A DNA stretch of 64,000 bases from an uncultured Naasia sp. (GTDB taxonomy: Bacteria > Actinomycetota > Actinomycetes > Actinomycetales > Microbacteriaceae), in NCBI GenBank assembly GCA_913778905.1, contig CAJYYA010000019.1, positions 57,435 through 121,434 on the forward strand, given 5' to 3'. Under the pieces are notes generated by a model. That model made no database searches. It was not told where the DNA came from and saw only the letters and a program-made list of their open reading frames with translations. Positions within the stretch are counted from its first letter, which is position 1. Every line of letters starts with the position of its first letter. Shown here in pieces: positions 40,272 through 48,288 of the stretch. Position numbers and translations under genes: made by a program.

Positions 40272-41476
40272 CCGTCATCGCCCCCGAGCAGGCCGGCCCG
40301 GCGGGTCCGTCGCAGCCGGACAAGGTGCGCAAGCCCCGACGTCGCGTCGACCTGCGTCAGTACGGCATCCTGGCGGCGCTCGCCGTCATCATCCTGCTCT
40401 TCCAGGTCCTCACCGGTGGGCGACTGCTCTACCCCGGCAACGTCAGCAACCTGATCCAGCAGAACGCCTACGTGCTGATCCTGGCGATCGGCATGGTGAT
40501 CGTCATCATCGCCGGGCACATCGATCTGTCGGTCGGCTCGGTCGTCGCGGTCGTCGGTGCGATCGCCGGTCTCGCGATGCAGTCGTGGGGTCTGCCGTGG
40601 TGGGCCGCCGTCGGGATCGCCCTGATCGTCGGAGCGGTCATCGGAGCCTGGCAGGGGTTCTGGGTGGCGTTCGTGGGAATACCCGCGTTCATCGTGACGC
40701 TCGCGGGCATGCTCGTCTTCCGCGGGCTCGCCCTCGTGCTGCTCACGGGTGGCACCATCAGCGGTCTCCCCGCCGAGTTCAACGCCATCGGATCCGGCAC
40801 CCTGCCGACCGCGGGAACGCCCGACCTCATCACCTTCGCCATCGCGGCCGTGGCGGTCATCGCGCTGGTGTTCCAGCTCGTCCGCACCCGTGCGACGCTC
40901 AAACGTCTCGACCTTCCCCGCGAGCGGGCGGCGTCGGCCTGGACCAAGGTCGGCATCGCCTCGGCGGCCATCCTCTACGTCGCCTACCTGCTCGCCTACA
41001 ACCGCGGCACGCCGATCATCCTGCTGATCCTCGCGGCCCTGATCCTCATCTACTCCTTCGTACTCGGGCGGACGGTCTTCGGCCGACACGTCTACGCGAT
41101 GGGCGGCAATCTGTTCGCCGCGCAGATGTCGGGTGTCAAGACGAAGTGGGTCAACTTCTTCATCTTCGTGAACATGGGTCTGCTCGCCGGTCTCGCCGGG
41201 GTGGTCAGCACCGCGCGCGCCGGGAGCGCGGTCGCCTCGGCGGGTCAGAGCTTCGAGCTCGACGCCATCGCCGCGGTGTTCATCGGTGGAGCGGCCGTAC
41301 AGGGCGGTGTCGGCACGGTCGTCGGCGCCGTCATCGGTGGTCTCGTGATGGGCGTGCTCAATCAGGGCCTGTCGATCCTCTCGGTCGACGCCGCCTGGCA
41401 GCAGGTCATCAAGGGCCTCGTGCTGCTGTTCGCGGTCGCCTTCGACGTCTACAGCAAGCGTCGCTCGGGTCGCTAG
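40268..41476 (+). CDS. mmsB: Multiple-monosaccharide ABC transporter permease
   Basis: A 402-residue RbsC-type inner-membrane permease with about ten helices; the family segment [21 protein letters not shown] (about 77-97) and [20 protein letters not shown] (338-357) are clear. It ends the chvE-mmsA-mmsB operon; a hairpin at 41498-41529 follows and converges on the VIT1-like gene terminator. GTG 40268 overlaps the mmsA stop. Confidence 0.95.
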   Translation: MTVIAPEQAGPAGPSQPDKVRKPRRRVDLRQYGILAALAVIILLFQVLTGGRLLYPGNVSNLIQQNAYVLILAIGMVIVIIAGHIDLSVGSVVAVVGAIAGLAMQSWGLPWWAAVGIALIVGAVIGAWQGFWVAFVGIPAFIVTLAGMLVFRGLALVLLTGGTISGLPAEFNAIGSGTLPTAGTPDLITFAIAAVAVIALVFQLVRTRATLKRLDLPRERAASAWTKVGIASAAILYVAYLLAYNRGTPIILLILAALILIYSFVLGRTVFGRHVYAMGGNLFAAQMSGVKTKWVNFFIFVNMGLLAGLAGVVSTARAGSAVASAGQSFELDAIAAVFIGGAAVQGGVGTVVGAVIGGLVMGVLNQGLSILSVDAAWQQVIKGLVLLFAVAFDVYSKRRSGR

Positions 41477-41497
41477 ACCGAACCGCGAGGGGCGGAT

Positions 41498-41529
41498 GGA
41501 AGGCCGGACGGATCTCCGTCCGGCCTTCC
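41498..41529. terminator. Bidirectional terminator after mmsB
   Basis: GGAAGGCCGGACG (41498-41510) pairs with CGTCCGGCCTTCC (41517-41529), between convergent mmsB and the VIT1-like gene. Confidence 0.8.
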
Positions 41530-41573
41530 GTTCGTGCGAGGACCGGTCGGTCGAACCGAGGGACCGAGGGAGA

Positions 41574-42305
41574 TCAGACCGCCCCGGAAGTCCCGAGCAA
41601 CGATCCGATCGCGAAGGTGGCGGCGAGAGCCAGTGCCCCACCCACCACGATGCGGACGGTCGCGCGGAGCGGGCGGCTGCCGCCGACCCTGGCGCTTACG
41701 TAGCCCGTCAGCGCCAGAGCGAGCAGAACGACGGCGAAGGTGACGGGTACCCGGATCTCGGGCGGCGGAAGGAGGATCGCGACGAAGGGCAGAAGGGCGC
41801 CGAGCGTGAACGAGAGAGCCGAGGCCCCGGCCGCGACCGGTGCGCTCGCGACGTCGTCCTCGTCGATGCCCAGCTCGGCCTCGAGATGCGCCTTGAGAGC
41901 ATCGCGCGCCGTGAGCTCGCGTGCGACGGCCTGAGCGGTCTCGGAAGTGAGGCCACGTGCTTCGTAGAGGGCCGCGAGTTCGCGCAACTCGCCCGCCGGG
42001 TCGTCGGCGAGCTCCGCGCGCTCCTTGTCGATGAGGGTGCGCTGGCTGTCGCTCTGGCTGCTCACCGACACGTACTCGCCGAGCGCCATCGAGATGGCGC
42101 CGCCGACCGTTCCGGCGACACCCGCGGCGAGCAGAGCCGGGGTGGAGGTCGTCGCGCCGGCCACGCCGACGACGAGGGCTGCGACGGAGACGATGCCGTC
42201 GTTGGCGCCGAGCACACCGGCACGTAGCCAGTTGAGGCGGCCGGAGATGGAGCCGGCGTGGGGTTCTGAATCGGGGAGAGAGGATGCAGCGGATGCGGTT
42301 GTCAC
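41574..42305 (-). CDS. VIT1/CCC1 family (iron/manganese transporter-like) membrane protein
   Basis: A 243-residue protein. It has the VIT1 N-terminal helix signature (LRAGVLGANDGIVSVAALVVG), a charged cytosolic insert of about 85 residues (metal-binding domain region) and three further C-terminal helices. Family members move Fe2+ or Mn2+ out of the cytosol. The start is uncertain: GTG 42305 gives MTTASAASS and the expected short polar tail but lacks a clear ribosome site; the open frame continues upstream to 42365. It is last in a minus-strand series with DNA-alkylation repair genes, and no functional link to them is evident. Confidence 0.85.
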   Translation of the reverse strand: MTTASAASSLPDSEPHAGSISGRLNWLRAGVLGANDGIVSVAALVVGVAGATTSTPALLAAGVAGTVGGAISMALGEYVSVSSQSDSQRTLIDKERAELADDPAGELRELAALYEARGLTSETAQAVARELTARDALKAHLEAELGIDEDDVASAPVAAGASALSFTLGALLPFVAILLPPPEIRVPVTFAVVLLALALTGYVSARVGGSRPLRATVRIVVGGALALAATFAIGSLLGTSGAV

Positions 42306-42387
42306 GTGCTGAATGAAACACCCGATCGCGATTTCGCACCAGGCAGGAGAGCCTCGCCTCAGCACCGTGTGCGGACGCTGGTGCGGA

Positions 42388-42720
42388 TCAGAGGTTCCCC
42401 TGCGGATCCCACGCCGCCGCCGCGAGATCGATCCGGTAGCCGGCGGGCGAATCCGAAGGAAGAAGGGGGGTCCCCTCGGCCTCGTAGTGCTCGCGGGCCG
42501 CGGCCTCGTGGCCGGTCGGCGGGTGCCCGCCCGCCCGGATGACGCGCCACCAGTGCGTTCCGGACCCGTGATACCGCAACACCATGCCGACGGCGCGGGC
42601 GCCCGGTCGGCCGAAGACCCAGGCGACGTCGCCGTAGGTCATGACCCTGCCGGGCGGGATCTGCGCGACCACCTCGAGCACCTGCTCGGTGTACTCGCCC
42701 GACGTGTTGAAGACGGCCAC
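42388..42720 (-). CDS. Alkyltransferase-like protein (MGMT family, Cys replaced by Trp)
   Basis: A 110-residue protein with the C-terminal MGMT DNA-binding fold. The active-site PCHR of alkyltransferases is here HWWR (residues 56-59), so Trp57 replaces the methyl-accepting cysteine, as in Atl1-type proteins. These bind O6-alkylguanine without repairing it and channel lesions to nucleotide-excision repair. Helix-turn-helix and arginine-finger region (VFGRPGARAVGMVLRYH, 35-51) is intact. It is encoded 20 nt downstream of the GNAT gene and near ogt and ada-alkA, forming an alkylation-response cluster. Confidence 0.9.
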   Translation of the reverse strand: MAVFNTSGEYTEQVLEVVAQIPPGRVMTYGDVAWVFGRPGARAVGMVLRYHGSGTHWWRVIRAGGHPPTGHEAAAREHYEAEGTPLLPSDSPAGYRIDLAAAAWDPQGNL

Positions 42721-42740
42721 GCGGCTGCCTGTCGCCGACG

Positions 42741-43193
42741 TCAGAGTTTGATCGCGCCGATGACCTCGCCGTAGGGCGTCTCGCCCACGGGCTCGAAACC
42801 GAGGTGGAGGAAGAACTTCTCGGGGCCGGCCTCACCGGACTCCCAGATGACGGTGAGCTGATCGAAACCGCGCGAGCGGGCCTCCTCGGTGAGAGCGCGC
42901 ACGGCGAAGCGGCCGACACCCTTGCCCTGGGCTTCGGCGGCCACGTTGATGCGCCAGATGCAGCTGCGGAGTTCGGGCTGGTCGGCATCCGCGTCGAAGT
43001 TGCCCATGACGAAGCCGACCACGTCATCGCCCTCGAGCACGACGCGCGGCCAGGCGGTCGTCGGATTGACATAGGCCTCGGCGATCGAATGCGAAACCGG
43101 AACGACGAACTGCTCCTGACCCGGCTTCAGGGTGAGCGAGTTCGCAGCCACGACGTTGGAGGCGCTGAGTTCTTCGATCCGCAGGTCGGCCAT
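42741..43193 (-). CDS. GNAT family N-acetyltransferase
   Basis: A 150-residue single-domain GNAT. The acetyl-CoA-binding motif is present as QGKGVGRFAVRAL (about 89-101), and the C-terminus has FFLHLGFEPVGETPYGEV. It resembles polyamine or diamine acetyltransferases, but the substrate cannot be assigned. ATG 43193 is preceded by TAGATT 6 nt upstream (leaderless type), although ogt ends only 9 nt before it, so it may be both co-transcribed and separately initiated. ATL follows 20 nt downstream. Confidence 0.85.
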   Translation of the reverse strand: MADLRIEELSASNVVAANSLTLKPGQEQFVVPVSHSIAEAYVNPTTAWPRVVLEGDDVVGFVMGNFDADADQPELRSCIWRINVAAEAQGKGVGRFAVRALTEEARSRGFDQLTVIWESGEAGPEKFFLHLGFEPVGETPYGEVIGAIKL

Positions 43194-43199
43194 GTCACG

Positions 43200-43205
43200 A
43201 ATCTA
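43200..43205 (-). promoter_or_regulatory. Putative -10 element of a leaderless GNAT transcript
   Basis: On the minus strand TAGATT ends 6 nt before ATG 43193. It overlaps the ogt stop codon. Confidence 0.4.
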
Positions 43206-43718
43206 GCGCGGGGTGGTGCCTGATGCATCAGCCTCGCGAGCGAGAAGGGCACCCTTGACGGGGAGACCCCACGCGAACCCGCCGAGGGAGCCGTCGGTGC
43301 GGAGCACACGGTGGCACGGCACGAAGAGAGCGGGGGCGTTGGTGGCGCAGGAGCTCGCCGCTGCTCGGACGGCCGTGGGGGATCCGAGCATCTGCGCGAA
43401 TTCGGAGTAGGTGAGGGGAGAGCCGGCGGGGATGGTTCGAAGAGCCACCCATGCGCGAACTCGGAACGGGCCGCCCGACTGACGGACGGGCACCTCGCCG
43501 ATCGCGCCGAGGTCCCCCGAGTAGAAGGCGGCCACTGCCTCTCCGGCGAACGTCGCGCCCGGCTCGATCTCGGTCACGAGAGCTCGCTCCGCCGGGTGCA
43601 GGCGGGCGAGGAGGTCGTCGGTGTTAGCAGTCCATCCGGAACTGATCACCGCACCGTCGAGTGCGAGCAAAGAGAACGGGCCGTCGGGGGTGTCCAGCGT
43701 CTGCAGGATCGTGGTCAT
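43203..43718 (-). CDS. ogt: Methylated-DNA-[protein]-cysteine S-methyltransferase
   Basis: A 171-residue suicide repair protein that takes the alkyl group from O6-methylguanine onto Cys135 in the PCHR motif (134-137). The N-terminal ribonuclease-like domain and C-terminal DNA-binding domain ([15 protein letters not shown]) are complete. The ATG overlaps the upstream ada-alkA stop by 4 nt, giving direct translational coupling with the base-excision enzyme. The order alkA-ogt also occurs in Mycobacterium tuberculosis. Confidence 0.95.
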   Translation of the reverse strand: MTTILQTLDTPDGPFSLLALDGAVISSGWTANTDDLLARLHPAERALVTEIEPGATFAGEAVAAFYSGDLGAIGEVPVRQSGGPFRVRAWVALRTIPAGSPLTYSEFAQMLGSPTAVRAAASSCATNAPALFVPCHRVLRTDGSLGGFAWGLPVKGALLAREADASGTTPR

Positions 43719-45280
43719 GGGGTGCTCCTCGAAAAGTCGGCGGGGGCCGCGGGTCGTGACGCCGGCGCGTGCGGCGCAAGGCGGGCGGGTGGTGCGGGTC
43801 TGGTGGACGGCGCCTGCCGAGGAGAGCCTGTCGGGCGGGGCTCGCCGCTCGCCGCCCAGAGGTGGAGGCAGAGGTAGGAACGCCAGGGGGCGAGGGGTGC
43901 GGCGCGAGTGACGAGGGCCGAGCGGTCGTCGGCGAAGCCGATCCGCTGTGCCCCGGCGCGGAGGGCCACGTCTCCGTCGAGGAGCACATCCGGGTTAGCG
44001 AGCACGCGCATGGAGACGTAGCCGGCGGTCCACGGGCCGATGCCGCGGTAGGCCGTCAGACGCTCGTGCTGTTCCTGTCGATCGTCGCCCACGCCGAGCT
44101 CGAGTGAGCCGTCGGCCAGGCCGGCGACGAGCGTGCGCAGGGTGTCGGCCTTGGCGCGAGGACCGGTGAGCAGCACGTCGCCGGCTCCGGCCAGAGCCGA
44201 AGCCGTCGGGAACAGCAGGTGCGGCTCGCCCGGGTCCCCGCCGATGTCGCGACCGTACCGGGCGGCCATCCGGGACAGATGGGTTCGCGCTGCGGCCACG
44301 GAGATCTGCTGGCCGACCACGGCGCGGACGAGCATCTCGTGCGCATCCGCGGATCCGGGCAGGCGGAGGCCGGGGGATGCGAGCACCCGTTCGGCGATGA
44401 TCGGGTCCGCCGAGAGCGCCGCATCGATGCCGACCGGGTCGGCGTCGAGGTCGAAGAGTCTGCGGACCCGCGCGACGAGCGTGGGGAGGTCGCGCATGTC
44501 GGCCATCGAGGCGGTCAGGCGGATCGACGGTCCTCCGGTGCCGACGACGCGGAACCGGGCGACGCCGTGGGGGAGGAGCAGGGTGCGAGCGTAGGAGTCG
44601 ACGTCGGCCACCTCGACGCCCGCGATCGCGCGCTCGGCGAGCCAGCGGAACACCGCCGACGGCTCGAACGGCTCGCGCGCGGGAAGGGTGAGCGAGACGG
44701 TGCCCGGAGTGGTCTCAGCGGTCGTCTTCGACGCCGCGCGCAGTTGGGTGGGCGTGAGGGCGAACACCTCGCGCACGGTGTCGTTGAATTGGCGCACGCT
44801 GGCGAAGCCGGAGGCGAAAGCGACATCCGACATCGGCAGGGCCGTCGTCGTGAGGAGGGTGCGGGCGGTCTGCGCCCGGTGGGCGCGCGCCAGGGCGAGA
44901 GGTCCGGCGCCCAGCTCGTCGACGAGGACGCGCGTGAGATGGCGCTCGCTGTAGCCAAGCGAGCGGGCCAGTCCGGGGACGCCGCCGCGTTCGAGAACGC
45001 CGTCGGCGATGAGGCGCATGGCCCGGGCGGCGAGGTCGTCGCGGAGGTTCCATTCCGGGGTGCCCGGCGTCGCGTTCGGAAGACAGCGTTTGCAGGCGCG
45101 GTATCCGGCCTCGTGCGCGGCGGCGGCCGTCGGATAGAAGGTGACGTTCGCTTCTTTCGGCGTCCGCGCCGGGCATGAGGGGCGGCAATAGATCCCGGTC
45201 GACCGGACCGCGGTGAAGAACTGACCGTCGAAGCGCACATCCCGCGTGCTGATGACGCGATACCGCTCCACGAAGTCCAC
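43715..45280 (-). CDS. Ada/AlkA fusion: regulator domain plus 3-methyladenine DNA glycosylase
   Basis: A 521-residue three-part protein. Residues 1-75 are an Ada N-terminal zinc domain with Cys32, Cys36, Cys63 and Cys66, able to accept methyl from phosphotriesters. Residues about 80-185 are an AraC-type DNA-binding domain. Residues 195-480 are an AlkA glycosylase with helix-hairpin-helix [10 protein letters not shown] and the catalytic aspartate in [10 protein letters not shown]. The last 40 residues are Pro/Ala-rich. It probably both senses alkylation and excises damaged bases, activating its own operon. GTG 45280 is used; AGGA lies just upstream. Confidence 0.94.
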   Translation of the reverse strand: MDFVERYRVISTRDVRFDGQFFTAVRSTGIYCRPSCPARTPKEANVTFYPTAAAAHEAGYRACKRCLPNATPGTPEWNLRDDLAARAMRLIADGVLERGGVPGLARSLGYSERHLTRVLVDELGAGPLALARAHRAQTARTLLTTTALPMSDVAFASGFASVRQFNDTVREVFALTPTQLRAASKTTAETTPGTVSLTLPAREPFEPSAVFRWLAERAIAGVEVADVDSYARTLLLPHGVARFRVVGTGGPSIRLTASMADMRDLPTLVARVRRLFDLDADPVGIDAALSADPIIAERVLASPGLRLPGSADAHEMLVRAVVGQQISVAAARTHLSRMAARYGRDIGGDPGEPHLLFPTASALAGAGDVLLTGPRAKADTLRTLVAGLADGSLELGVGDDRQEQHERLTAYRGIGPWTAGYVSMRVLANPDVLLDGDVALRAGAQRIGFADDRSALVTRAAPLAPWRSYLCLHLWAASGEPRPTGSPRQAPSTRPAPPARLAPHAPASRPAAPADFSRSTP

Positions 45281-45337
45281 CTCTTCATCCTGCCCCCGTC
45301 ACCCAGCCCTCCCTAGCGGAAATCCGCCATCACCGTG

Positions 45338-45399
45338 GATCGGATATTCCGGCATATACCGCACGTTCCGGCGGGTGAGTTTCGCCGGAACGTGCGGTC
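45338..45399 (+). repeat. Intergenic palindromic repeat family A, copy 3
   Basis: Box GATCGGATATTCCGGCATA (45338-45356), then the stem 45358-45373 / 45383-45398 with core CCGCACGTTCCGGCG. Same orientation as copy 1. Confidence 0.9.
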
Positions 45400-45452
45400 T
45401 ACCCGGCGCTCGTCGGCGACGCCGATCCGCGAGGGCAGCCGAATGTGCGGAT

Positions 45453-45514
45453 GTCCGCACGTTCCGGCGCGAGGCGCTAGCCGGAACGTGCGGACTATGC
45501 CGGAACATCCGATG
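45453..45514 (-). repeat. Intergenic palindromic repeat family A, copy 4 (inverted)
   Basis: Stem GTCCGCACGTTCCGGC (45453-45468) with 45480-45495, then the reverse box TATGCCGGAACATCCGATG (45496-45514). Copies 3 and 4 face each other across 53 nt in the ada-alkA/icd gap; a further small dyad GTGCGGATGTCCGCAC (45445-45460) overlaps the left edge. Confidence 0.9.
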
Positions 45515-45599
45515 TCTCGATGTCGAGATAAATGGGGGAGTGGGTACAGTTGTGAGCGGTGCCCGGGACGACGGTGCGCCTCAAGACATGGGAGCAAGC

Positions 45600-46814
45600 G
45601 TGGCGAAGATCAAGGTCGAAGGAACGGTCGTCGAGCTCGACGGCGACGAGATGACGCGCATCATCTGGCAGCGCATCAAGGACACCCTCATCCACCCCTA
45701 CCTCGACGTGAACCTCGAGTACTACGACCTCGGCATGGAGAACCGCGACGCGACCGACGACCAGGTCACGATCGACTCGGCGCACGCCATCCAGAAGCAC
45801 GGCGTCGGCGTCAAGTGCGCGACCATCACCCCTGACGAGGCCCGCGTCGAGGAGTTCGGCCTCAAGAAGATGTGGAAGAGCCCCAACGGCACCATCCGTA
45901 ACATCCTGGGCGGCGTCATCTTCCGCGAGCCCATCATCATCAGCAACATTCCCCGCCTGGTGCCCGGCTGGAACAAGCCGATCATCGTCGGCCGCCACGC
46001 GTTCGGCGACCAGTACAAGGCGACCGACTTCCGCTTCGACGGCCCCGGCACGCTGAGCGTCAGCTTCCAGCCGGCCGACGGCGGCGAGGCCCAGTCGTTC
46101 GAGGTGTTCCAGGCTCCTTCGTCCGGTGTCGCCATGGCGATGTACAACCTCGACGACTCGATCCGCGACTTCGCCCGCGCGAGCCTCAACTACGGTCTCT
46201 CGCGCAACTACCCCGTCTACCTCTCGACCAAGAACACGATCCTCAAGGCCTACGACGGTCGCTTCAAGGACCTGTTCCAGGAGGTCTTCGAGGCGGAGTT
46301 CGCCGAGAAGTTCGCCGCCGCCGGCATCACCTACGAGCACCGCCTCATCGACGACATGGTCGCCGCGGCGCTCAAGTGGGAGGGCGGCTACGTCTGGGCT
46401 GCGAAGAACTACGACGGCGACGTCCAGTCCGACACCGTCGCCCAGGGCTTCGGCTCGCTGGGTCTCATGACGAGCGTGCTCACCACGCCCGACGGCAAGA
46501 TCGTCGAGGCTGAGGCGGCTCACGGCACCGTCACGCGCCACTACCGCCAGTACCAGGCGGGCAAGCCCACCTCGACGAACCCGATCGCCTCGATCTACGC
46601 CTGGACGCGCGGCCTCGCGCACCGCGGCAAGCTCGACGGGAACCAGGAGCTCATCGACTTCACGCTCACCCTCGAGGACGTCGTCATCAAGACCGTCGAG
46701 AGCGGCAAGATGACGAAGGACCTGGCGCTTCTGGTCGGCCCCGACCAGGCGTACCAGACCACCGACGAGTTCCTCGACTCGCTGGCGGAGAACCTCAAGG
46801 CGCGTCTCGGCTGA
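45600..46814 (+). CDS. icd: Isocitrate dehydrogenase (NADP+), dimeric type
   Basis: Oxidatively decarboxylates isocitrate to 2-oxoglutarate in the TCA cycle. The 404-residue protein is the eukaryote-like homodimeric subfamily: [17 protein letters not shown] (14-30), [12 protein letters not shown] (substrate loop, about 95-106) and [16 protein letters not shown] near the metal-binding aspartates. GTG 45600 follows GGGAG at 5-nt spacing and gives the common [15 protein letters not shown] start; an in-frame ATG at 45588 would add four residues. The gene stands alone and ends at a terminator shared with the convergent hsp20 gene. Confidence 0.96.
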   Translation: MAKIKVEGTVVELDGDEMTRIIWQRIKDTLIHPYLDVNLEYYDLGMENRDATDDQVTIDSAHAIQKHGVGVKCATITPDEARVEEFGLKKMWKSPNGTIRNILGGVIFREPIIISNIPRLVPGWNKPIIVGRHAFGDQYKATDFRFDGPGTLSVSFQPADGGEAQSFEVFQAPSSGVAMAMYNLDDSIRDFARASLNYGLSRNYPVYLSTKNTILKAYDGRFKDLFQEVFEAEFAEKFAAAGITYEHRLIDDMVAAALKWEGGYVWAAKNYDGDVQSDTVAQGFGSLGLMTSVLTTPDGKIVEAEAAHGTVTRHYRQYQAGKPTSTNPIASIYAWTRGLAHRGKLDGNQELIDFTLTLEDVVIKTVESGKMTKDLALLVGPDQAYQTTDEFLDSLAENLKARLG

Positions 46815-46830
46815 GTCGCGTCGAGCGCAG

Positions 46831-46865
46831 CGAAGGCCGCCACCCGGACCGGATGGCGGCCTTCG
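46831..46865. terminator. Bidirectional terminator icd/hsp20
   Basis: CGAAGGCCGCCA (46831-46842) pairs with TGGCGGCCTTCG (46854-46865), between the convergent stops. Confidence 0.78.
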
Positions 46866-46884
46866 CCGTTCGTGCGGCTAGGTG

Positions 46885-47313
46885 TCAGCTCGACGTGGTC
46901 TCGAGGACGTTGCTGTTCGCGCCGGTCGAGACCTCGATCTTGCGAGGCTTGGCCTTCTCGCTGACCGGGATCGTGACGCTCAGCACGCCGTTCTCGTAGG
47001 AGGCGGCGATGCGCTCGGTGTCGATGCCCTGGCCGAGATTGAGCTGCCGGAGGAAGGAACCGGACTGACGCTCGCGTGCGATCCACTTCACGCCCTCGCC
47101 ATTCGCGAGGGTGCGTTCCGCGCGGATCGTCAGCAGCTGGCCGTCGACGTCGATGTCCACCGAACCCGGGTCGATGCCCGGCATGTCCGCCGCCAGAACG
47201 TAGTGGTCGCCATCGCGGTACAGATCCATCGGCATCACGCGGGGGCTGCGGTTGTCGACGAGCGATCCGGCCAGACGGTCGAGCTCGCGGAACGGGTCGA
47301 AGTTCATAGCCAT
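46885..47313 (-). CDS. Hsp20/alpha-crystallin family small heat-shock protein
   Basis: A 142-residue ATP-independent holdase chaperone. N-terminal MAMNFDPFRELDRLAGSL; alpha-crystallin domain about 35-130 (MPMDLYRDGDHYVLAADMPG, then GVLSVTIPV). ATG 47313 follows AAAGGA; ATG 47307 is two codons further on. Upstream lie a HAIR-like element (47345-47365) and a CIRCE-like element (47377-47403), so expression is probably repressed by both HspR and HrcA and released on heat shock. Confidence 0.94.
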   Translation of the reverse strand: MAMNFDPFRELDRLAGSLVDNRSPRVMPMDLYRDGDHYVLAADMPGIDPGSVDIDVDGQLLTIRAERTLANGEGVKWIARERQSGSFLRQLNLGQGIDTERIAASYENGVLSVTIPVSEKAKPRKIEVSTGANSNVLETTSS

Positions 47314-47344
47314 GGTGTGCGTCCTTTCGAATCGAGGAGATGAG

Positions 47345-47365
47345 GTTGAGTCGAAACGACTCAAG
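47345..47365 (-). promoter_or_regulatory. HAIR-like HspR operator
   Basis: GTTGAGT-N7-ACTCAAG matches the HspR-associated inverted repeat CTTGAGT-N7-ACTCAAG at all but the outermost left base. It ends 31 nt from the hsp20 start. Confidence 0.85.
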
Positions 47366-47376
47366 TTAGGACGAAT

Positions 47377-47403
47377 TTAGCACTCGACTGTGCCGAGTGC
47401 CAG
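47377..47403 (-). promoter_or_regulatory. CIRCE-like HrcA operator
   Basis: TTAGCACTC-N9-GAGTGCCAG matches CIRCE (TTAGCACTC-N9-GAGTGCTAA) in the whole left half and seven of nine bases on the right. It lies 11 nt upstream of the HAIR-like element. Confidence 0.82.
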
Positions 47404-47624
47404 TTTCGAGATCTCAGCTCTCGGCGAACCCTGAGGCTCGTCGGAGAGGGGCGACGGCATCCGTGGCGTGCGATGGCGCGTGCTTGTCCGATGAGGAGGC
47501 GCGATGGTTCCGACGGCGAGGATGAGTTCCGCGCCTCGAAGACCTCTGCGCCGGCCGATTTCCTGGGCGGTCGGTGCTGCTGAGTCGTCACCGGGTCTGC
47601 TGAGCCGGTTGGGCGTCGCATCGT
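47404..47624. other. Intergenic stretch between hsp20 promoter and TetR gene end
   Basis: No ORF is convincing. It includes one copy of the degenerate GTCTGCTGAGC repeat (47595-47613). Confidence 0.45.
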
Positions 47625-48218
47625 TCAGGCGGTGTCCGGCCGCTCGGGATCCCAACCGTCGCTGAGCATGCGGAAGCCGGTCTCGATCACGCGGGTCGGG
47701 GAGTCGCTCGCCATGGCCATGATCTGCACCTGGACGGTCAGATGTGCGAAGAGACGGGTGGCGTCGTCGGTCTCGTCCCGCCCCGTCTCGGCGGCGATGG
47801 CGTCGGCGAGGGCGTCCGTGTTGCGTGCCCACATGCGGGCGGAATAATCGCGGAGCGCCGGGGTGGAATCGATCATGGCGATGAAGCGCGCCCGCTGCTC
47901 CTCGAAGTCGTCGTCCGCATCTTCGGTGAACCACATGATCAGCGCCCGTCGCAGCGCCTCAGTGATCGTGGTGCCCTCCGGTCGGTCGTGGACCACGGCG
48001 ACGAGCTTCTCCCGGATCTCGTCGTCTTCGTCGAAGACGAGCGCCTCCTTCTGGGGGAAGTGCGCGAAGACCGTCGTGGGGGAGACGTCGGCCTTCTCGG
48101 CGACCTCCCGCACGCTCACCTCGTCGAATCCGCGTTCGACGAAGAGGATCGTGGCGGCGTCGGAGATCGCTTTACGAGTGGCCGCCTTCTTCCGCTCGCG
48201 GCGCCCTGGCTCGGTCAT
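47625..48218 (-). CDS. TetR family transcriptional repressor
   Basis: A 197-residue protein with a TetR N-terminal helix-turn-helix (DEVSVREVAEKADVSPTTVFAHFP, about 32-55) and a variable helical ligand domain. It is divergent from an MFS drug-type exporter with 70 nt between starts. The space contains a dyad operator (48246-48281), so it most likely represses that exporter and possibly itself. A TAACCT hexamer 6 nt before ATG suggests a leaderless mRNA. Confidence 0.92.
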   Translation of the reverse strand: MTEPGRRERKKAATRKAISDAATILFVERGFDEVSVREVAEKADVSPTTVFAHFPQKEALVFDEDDEIREKLVAVVHDRPEGTTITEALRRALIMWFTEDADDDFEEQRARFIAMIDSTPALRDYSARMWARNTDALADAIAAETGRDETDDATRLFAHLTVQVQIMAMASDSPTRVIETGFRMLSDGWDPERPDTA

Positions 48219-48224
48219 GAATCC

Positions 48225-48230
48225 AGGTTA
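48225..48230 (-). promoter_or_regulatory. Putative -10 element of a leaderless tetR-type transcript
   Basis: On the minus strand TAACCT ends 6 nt before ATG 48218. Confidence 0.4.
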
Positions 48231-48245
48231 GCTGATCCACTACGA

Positions 48246-48281
48246 AACTGTATTGACACCAAAACTGGTATCGATACAGTT
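48246..48281. promoter_or_regulatory. Candidate TetR-family operator
   Basis: AACTGTAT (48246-48253) and ATACAGTT (48274-48281) form the outer arms, with an inner ACC/GGT pair. The dyad lies in the divergent promoter region and includes TACAGT (48275-48280), 8 nt before the MFS ATG, as a likely -10. Confidence 0.7.
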
Positions 48282-48288
48282 AACGGCC

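Noticed and set aside
41477..45280. Prophage or genomic island remnant around the repair genes
   Set aside because: No integrase, transposase, att-type repeats or shift in coding style was seen.
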